64,000 nt of DNA from Neopestalotiopsis rosae (lineage: Eukaryota; Ascomycota; Sordariomycetes; Amphisphaeriales; Sporocadaceae). Numbering within the stretch: the stretch's first letter is position 1; each line of letters opens with the position of its first letter. Shown here one piece after another: positions 58,658 through 64,000 of the stretch. Location of the stretch: positions 248,001 to 312,000 of the forward strand of contig JALGAS010000014.1 in assembly GCA_023078685.1 (NCBI GenBank), in the 5' to 3' direction. The notes below the pieces were generated by a model. The model did not search any database. It had not been told where the DNA came from and worked only from the letters and a program-made list of their open reading frames with translations. The position numbers and the translations under genes were made by a program.

Positions 58658-60419
58658 ATGGAGCTTCTTGGGACTTTTATGCACACTGTTGCATATATTT
58701 TCTATGGTTTGATCATCTATGTAAGCTAATTGGTCGCTTTGCGGACTACGCCGAATCCTAACATCATATGAATTGTAGGGCTCTGCACTCCTAGGCTATC
58801 GCCTGCTCCTTCATCCACTCAGGAACTATCCTGGTCCTTTGCTAGCAAAACTTACCGACGGTCGCAACGGTTACCACGCCTTACTCAGGGACCTGCATCT
58901 TGTCAGCAGGCAAGACCATCTCAAATTTGGCTCAGTTGTTCGACACGGGCCAAATAAGTTATTGTTCAATACTGCAAAGGCTTTGCAAGGCGAGTACATA
59001 TTCAGCATGCTGCAACTGATTTTGCCCTAACAACGAGAAGATATATATCACAATGACAGAGTTCTCAAATCACACGTATACAACACGACAGTGCAGTCGC
59101 CTGGTGTCTTCAACTCGTTCAATGTCATTGATCCCGAAGCGCACAAAACCAAGCGCAAGGTTGTCGGCCAAGTCATCAACGAGGGCGCCATGCGCAGATT
59201 TGAGCCGCAGATGCTCGAGCAGATTGACATTTTTCTCAAATTGATTCGTTCTGCCTGCGACGGGCCCAAACCTGTAAACATGTCTACTCAGCTTGATTAT
59301 CTCGCCTGCGACATAGTTGGTCTACTTTCGTTCGGCAGCCGCCTTCGGCTTCAGACCAGTCATGAGAATCGTTTCATGATGCGAGGCATGTATTATGGAA
59401 ACTATATCAGTAACACTCGAATGCAGTATTTCCGGTTACATCAATTACGACTGGCGCATGTCATTCGTTATCTGAACGGGACCTTTCTCGAGAGATACAA
59501 GAAATTCCTCGAAAGGGTGATTACTCAGCGAGTATCAGATGACAAGCCCTCAACGCACGATCTGTACGCAGCTGCAATGCAAGTCAATGGCGAAGCAAGC
59601 GATCCCACAGAAGGTGTTCGCATGAGTGATATTTGGTCCGAGGCAGTCGTCTTCTTCCCCGCAGGTAAGCTCCAAGAAATTCTCCATTTAGTTGGTGCAG
59701 TGCTCATAAAATCTCCTTTAGGCGCCTTCTCTGTGTCTACGGCCATGAGTGTCCTGTTGTTCTACCTCGCGAGGGACAAATCGCGCGCCACACGACTACA
59801 ACAAGAGATTCGCTCGACATTCAAGACCGCGGAGGAGATCAAGAGTGGCCAAAAGCTTTCAAGTTGCCATTATCTCCGAGCGTGTATCGATGAAGCGTTG
59901 CGCATTGCACCACCGATACCCGGAACGCCGTGGCGAGAGGTTCCGCAATCATGTCCCGAACCCTTGATTGTGGATGGCCACGTGGTTCCGCCCGGAACTC
60001 AGATCGGCGTCAATACCTATGCCATTCATCACAACGAAGACTATTTTCCGCAGCCATATTCTTTTGTTCCTGAACGCTGGTTGGCATCGGAGACATCGGA
60101 GCAGCAAATGAAAGTGATGCGCGAAGCCTTTACACCTTTCTCGGTCGGCACAAGGGCATGCACTGGAAAAGCCATGGCTTATCTGGAGACCAGTCTAGTC
60201 ATGGCCAAGACGATTTCGCATTTCGACTTTGAGTTACCTGAGGGAGCACTGGGCAAGGTGGGCGGAGGGCAGCCCGGCAGCACCAACGGGCGACACCTCC
60301 CAAATGAGTATCAGATTTACGATGTTCTTTCTGCAGCACATGACGGTCCATACTTGCTGTTTCGGTTGAGGGACGGCATTGATGATGACCTTTCTATTGA
60401 TGGTGTGTCTCATGAATGA
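58658..60419 (+). CDS. Cytochrome P450 monooxygenase with atypical I-helix
   Basis: Four exons: 58658-58720, 58779-58989, 59041-59664 and 59722-60419, giving 531 aa. Introns 1 and 3 are GT-AG (58 and 57 nt). Intron 2 (51 nt) fits GC-AG (CAAG|GCGAGT ... GAGAAG|AT), which rejoins ALQDIYHNDRVLKSHVY in frame. Intron 3 is a multiple of three without stops and would be retained by naive translation. A single N-terminal anchor precedes HPLRNYPGPLLAK. ExxR is in CIDEALRIAP, and the heme loop is FSVGTRACTGK with Cys at about 446. The I-helix reads AGAFSVST, so the usual acid-alcohol pair (D/E-T) that delivers protons to oxygen is replaced. This could alter chemistry or mean a non-classical P450. The substrate is unknown; it is convergent with the GH49 gene. 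Confidence 0.9.
58990..59040 (+). other. GC-AG intron of the P450 at 58658
   Basis: A 51-nt intron with donor GCGAGT preceded by AAG, and acceptor GAGAAG. GT alternatives nearby do not preserve the reading frame across the conserved block. Confidence 0.7.
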
Positions 60420-60604
60420 AACGGTCTCTTGGCCTCTCCAGGGGGGCGATTGACTGGTGCTGCAGTACCATCACTATAATATTGTTCGCAGAGTGTAGAG
60501 GATCACATTCATACATAGCCGCAGTCAGGGAAACGTTCTCATACATGAAACAACCCACCACGCGCAATGGGCAGATTATATAGAGCTGGGCTAATGAAAC
60601 GTTG

Positions 60605-62395
60605 CTAAACCTCATTGATCTTCCACTGCCCCCAGTACTGCCCATCAATGTCGAGCTTTCCTAGCTGATCACTCTGGAAATTGCCCATCGTCACCTTCTC
60701 CTTGTTGATGGTCCAATTATTGATCTCAATTGCCATCTTTCCTGACCCGAGGTCGTTGACGCCCCTGACGTAACTTTCTGCGACTTTGTAAACTGGGCTC
60801 AGTTCTTGTTGGAACTCAACGTTGCTGATCTTGAGATTATAACTTTGCAGAGGCATAATCTTCAGCAGTCCCAGACAGGGCCCTTCGCAGACCACATTGG
60901 TAATAGACGCGGAGAGCTGTTTTGTGAAATCGTGCTTCTTTTGCTTCTCCGGCGGGTCGTCCTTGTTGATGTAGAAGGGCGACGCACCAATGATGGCAGC
61001 GGGCACGTAATCGTCACGGTTGTAATACCGCGCATGAACCACCCACAAATTATTGATGCTGAAATCGCTCACATCTCTCAGGTCCCACCCCATCTGAATG
61101 ACTGGATCGTTGTGAACCTTCCACACCGTAATTCGATCGACTTTGACGTGGCCGTGGTACGCCTTGATGGCATCGTCGTTACAGTGGTAGAACACATCGC
61201 GCATAGTGGAGTAAGGATTTAGCTGCAAGCCATCGGTCTGGTAATACCAGGCTCCAACCTGCTTGTAGTCCTGAATATCCGCGGTAATGAGTATCTGGTC
61301 ATGCGGGTCCTTCATATCCATCGAGTTGAACGGCGGCGCGGTGATCGTGGGTCCGGCGCAGTGCCATGTCTGTCCAGGCACTGGCAGCTTGTGCCACCAC
61401 ATACGAAGACTTTCCCAGTCATGCTTTTTGCCGTAGTACCCTTCTTTGGGGTTGGCCGTGTAGACGTAATGCTCTCCAGAGAGAACGCCATGGCCAGTGG
61501 CATAAAGGTGCTCATTTTTTGTGGTGTACTCAATCGCACCCTTTACGTATGCGCCCGGGTCGAGGTGCACCCAGTACGTATTTTCATGCAAGCGCATGTG
61601 GTTCTGTCCAAGTCTGGGACTCTGCCCGTCTTGTGTCGAGTTCATCCAGTATACGCCAGGTGGGAAGTATAGAATAGGCTTGGACCCCCAGTCTCCCTCG
61701 TAGATCGGTCCAGGCTTCATGACTGTCGTGTTGCTCTCAGAAAGTGGTGGCGTGATATCTGCCGTTGGGAAAGGGCTTGCGAACATGAGCAGCGCATTTC
61801 TGGGCTCCCTGCCCACTAGGAGATGGCCGTCGCCTTGCTCGACGTATCGGGATCCATCGGAGAAGTACTCAATCATGTCATCATTGAACTCGACAGAGAA
61901 CTTGAAGCCATCGCGATTTCGTGGAACTTGGATGATAACAGCATCCGGGAGGACTTTTGCCTCAAGATGCAGTGCGGTGGGCCGAATGGTAACGTTGTTG
62001 AGCTGCAGTCCGTTGTGAGGAGTGATCTTCACTTCGACATCGGTATCAAACTCGAATTGCGACCAAGCCATACTGAGATTGGCATTGTACTCCAACTGAC
62101 TGATACCGTCGCCGTCGGGGCATTCCTCCTTGGTGAATTCCTGGGGGTTTTGCGAGTCGACCGGGATTTTGAAAAAGCCATTACCAGCTCGGGGAATGGA
62201 CTCATAGACGAAAGAGTCGTACCATGGTGCATCAATGGTGCCGACTGGGGGCGTGGTGCGCACTTGAACATAGTATGCTTGAGATTGCCGTACCTTGTTC
62301 TCTTAGATACGGGTTCTCGTGCTGTCTTGGACTGCCCCGTCTTGCCACCATGTGTGCAGGAGGCGTGTTGATGCTGTCTGGATGCCGGATGCCAT
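60605..62395 (-). pseudogene. GH49 dextranase/isopullulanase-type gene with an early in-frame TAA
   Basis: One frame runs from ATG 62395 to the stop at 60605 (597 codons) but is broken by TAA at 62305-62303 (codon 31). Upstream of it HTWWQDG matches the N-terminal TWW motif of the family. Downstream VRQSQAYYVQV continues at almost exactly the family spacing, so the stop replaces a sense codon. From there 565 codons are open: DSFVYESIPRAGNG, MAWSQFEFD, KPILYFPPGVYWMN, YVKGAIEY, ATGHGVLSGE, YQTDGLQLNPY, HCNDDAIKAYHG, HNDPVIQMGW and VPAAIIGASPFY. The three catalytic Asp (TDG and NDD) are kept. No signal peptide precedes the TWW block, though the enzymes are secreted, so the 5' end is damaged or an upstream exon was missed. 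GH49 enzymes cut alpha-1,6 linkages of dextran or pullulan. Confidence 0.85.
62303..62305 (-). other. In-frame TAA near the 5' end of the GH49 gene
   Basis: It separates STRTRI from ENKVRQSQ in one continuous frame. An intron from GTGGCA (about 62350) to AACAAG would remove the stop but would also delete the conserved TWW segment and join a frame lacking a start codon, so it is not favoured. Confidence 0.75.
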
Positions 62396-63089
62396 GGTTT
62401 TGGCAGTAGACTGGATACAAGGCAGTTCAATCAACAGTTGACGTTGTAAAAATGACGGGTCAAAGCTGAACTCTTTTCGCGCTGGCGTGGAAGCGCGACA
62501 AGTGAAGCGGACGTCACACTGGCTTATATGAGACATTGTCCAAAATTAATCGTGCTGTAAACCTCACCTTCTCGGCATTTAGGGCGTGGTTTATTCGTGT
62601 AACCCAGTACATCCGGCTAGGGCGCAACTTTCAGCTGGGGGTCATCTAGCGCTATTGATGTCCAGCTAGCATTAGACTGCGCTATAGGCCTGGAATGTGG
62701 CATGTTGTCACGATGCCTTAAACCCCCAGAAAAGGGCGTCAGCCACGAGAACTCCCGCTCAGCTGAAAACAAGCGCTCTCCCATTGTCCCAAATGGTGAT
62801 CGTTGGTTACTAGACCCAAGACCTATGCAAGCTGAACTTCCCAATAGTCGGATCCACTGGCGGCCAGGCCCTCGTGGTGACAGGTCGCGGGCCGCTCCGC
62901 TGCGACTTACAGGCCCGCATTCACTGGGAAATTCCCATTGGAGACACTACTAAATCCAGGTACCTAGTTACCGTGCCCGCCATGAAAGACTGCTATAAAG
63001 GCGTGGTCAGCTATAGCAACCGCTCGTTTTTTTGTTTTTTTTCTCGAACAACGGAATCAAAGGGCAATCAGTTCTTGCACATCTTTACA
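62396..63089. other. Divergent intergenic region, GH49 / right-end gene
   Basis: About 0.7 kb. It should hold the GH49 first exon and signal peptide if they exist; I found no hydrophobic ATG-led segment in the matching frame. Confidence 0.4.
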
Positions 63090-64000
63090 ATGACCACCGC
63101 AGATCCCCGAGTGAATGACCTGATCAAGGCGCTTAAGGACGCCAGGCCTTTCCCAGAGCACTTATATATCCAGCGATTACATGACCAAACGTTATTGGCT
63201 CCATCCATCAGCTTTTTGAAGGAGGCGCCTGCACCCTTAACCAACTACGGTACCGGAGGCCTGGGCTTCAACATCAACAATGAGGACCGCACTACATTAG
63301 CTACATTGATCACGAGACTGGCAAACCAGTCAGCAGCACTGGCCTTGGCAGGCATGACGGATGATAATGACCCCAAGGGACTGCGGGAGTCTATAAACAA
63401 AGTCAGTGTAGCAGATCCCTAACACGTGCAGCAGTCGTGCTAACCTGGGCCATGTAGGACAAGGCATACGCCAATATGCAAGACAGCCTCTGTCGACTCG
63501 TGCAACCCTGCTATGCAGATCACCTGGGTGCAGAGCTTGGCAGGAGTGGAATTCGAGACCTAGATCATCACAAAAGGGATGTGGCATTTCTGCAAGCCTT
63601 CAAGACCAGACTGGGTGATCCTGATTTTTACAAGAGCGATGATCTCCTGCATACCGGTTTCAGCATGCACATGATGTTTGTCGCCAACTATCTTTTCAAC
63701 GACTACGAAGCCCTGCCATGCTTCCCTGACCAAATGTGGTCTAGGGAGTTTGGAAATCTGATGGGCAGGATTCTGGCCCTCCACCTCGACAAGACCGATG
63801 CGGAAAAGAGCCACACCATGCGCGGTGCAGCAAAAGCTGCAGCGGTCAATCTTGTAGAAAGAAGCGAGAGGGAGAAGATACGACCGGTCCGCTTTGAGGA
63901 TGCCTACCTACCATTCCAAACACCATTGGTCCAAGAATCGACAATATTGCCGCCTTCCAGTCTGGACAAAGTCAAGAATGTGACACTATCTCAAACGGGA
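63090..64000 (+). CDS. Unrecognised protein, 5' part (runs off the window)
   Basis: Two exons seen: 63090-63401 and 63458 to the window end, with a 56-nt GT-AG intron (donor GTCAGT, acceptor ATGTAG) in phase 0. That gives 285 residues so far with no stop. The start MTTADPRVNDLIKAL has a good ATG context (ACAATGACC). There is no signal peptide or transmembrane helix. The second exon is helical (DKAYANMQDSLCRLVQP, HTGFSMHMMFVANYLF, EFGNLMGRILALHLDKTD). I do not recognise a family, and no catalytic motif stands out. Confidence 0.75.

Noticed and set aside
62303..62355. Intron hypothesis (GTGGCA to AACAAG) to remove the GH49 stop
   Set aside because: It would delete the conserved TWW segment and join to a frame that has no ATG start or signal peptide.

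Overview
This window is filamentous ascomycete DNA (Pezizomycotina, most likely a Sordariomycete). The evidence is short introns (about 48-121 nt, mostly GT-AG) and a fungal-specific gene set: HET-domain proteins, CFEM/Pth11-type receptors, DUF3176 and DUF3425 proteins, a fungal dynamin-like GTPase and secreted glycoside hydrolases. No RNA genes, intact transposons or CRISPR arrays were found. Exon structures below were rebuilt by hand from splice signals, reading-frame phase and protein-family motifs; summed exon lengths divide by three in every model.

Layout. 1-12 kb: a beta-lactamase-like serine hydrolase, a GT31 glycosyltransferase, a membrane-anchored GH47 alpha-mannosidase and a DUF3176 membrane protein. 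13.8-20.8 kb: a HET-domain gene broken by one in-frame stop, a short-chain dehydrogenase, a bZIP/DUF3425 transcription factor and a small secreted protein with a possible H...NC hydrolase fold. 22-25.7 kb: a TLDc-like protein and an alpha-glucoside-type MFS transporter. 28-34.4 kb: a dynamin-like GTPase, a HET fragment and an intact HET gene, with a 34-nt G run between the last two. 34.5-40 kb: an NmrA-like reductase, a cytochrome P450 and a CFEM/Pth11 receptor. 42-51.4 kb: a flavin-reductase-domain protein, a secreted GH16 enzyme, long-form tRNase Z, a type-B carboxylesterase and a GH11 xylanase. 53.8-62.4 kb: a second CFEM-like receptor, a GST-like protein, an acyl-CoA thioesterase, a second P450 and a GH49 dextranase-type gene with a premature stop. 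A partial unrecognised gene runs off the right end.

How they fit together. Three themes are visible: (i) non-self recognition or incompatibility (three HET loci plus a dynamin-like GTPase within about 20 kb); (ii) secreted or cell-surface carbohydrate enzymes and uptake (GH11, GH16, GH49, esterase, MFS); (iii) small oxidative tailoring groups (P450, NmrA, SDR, GST, thioesterase) with no synthase backbone in view. The most notable observations are two otherwise well-preserved genes each carrying one in-frame stop, GC-AG introns inferred in both P450 genes, a diverged duplicate HET fragment, and a secreted protein with a possible permuted NlpC/P60-like active site.
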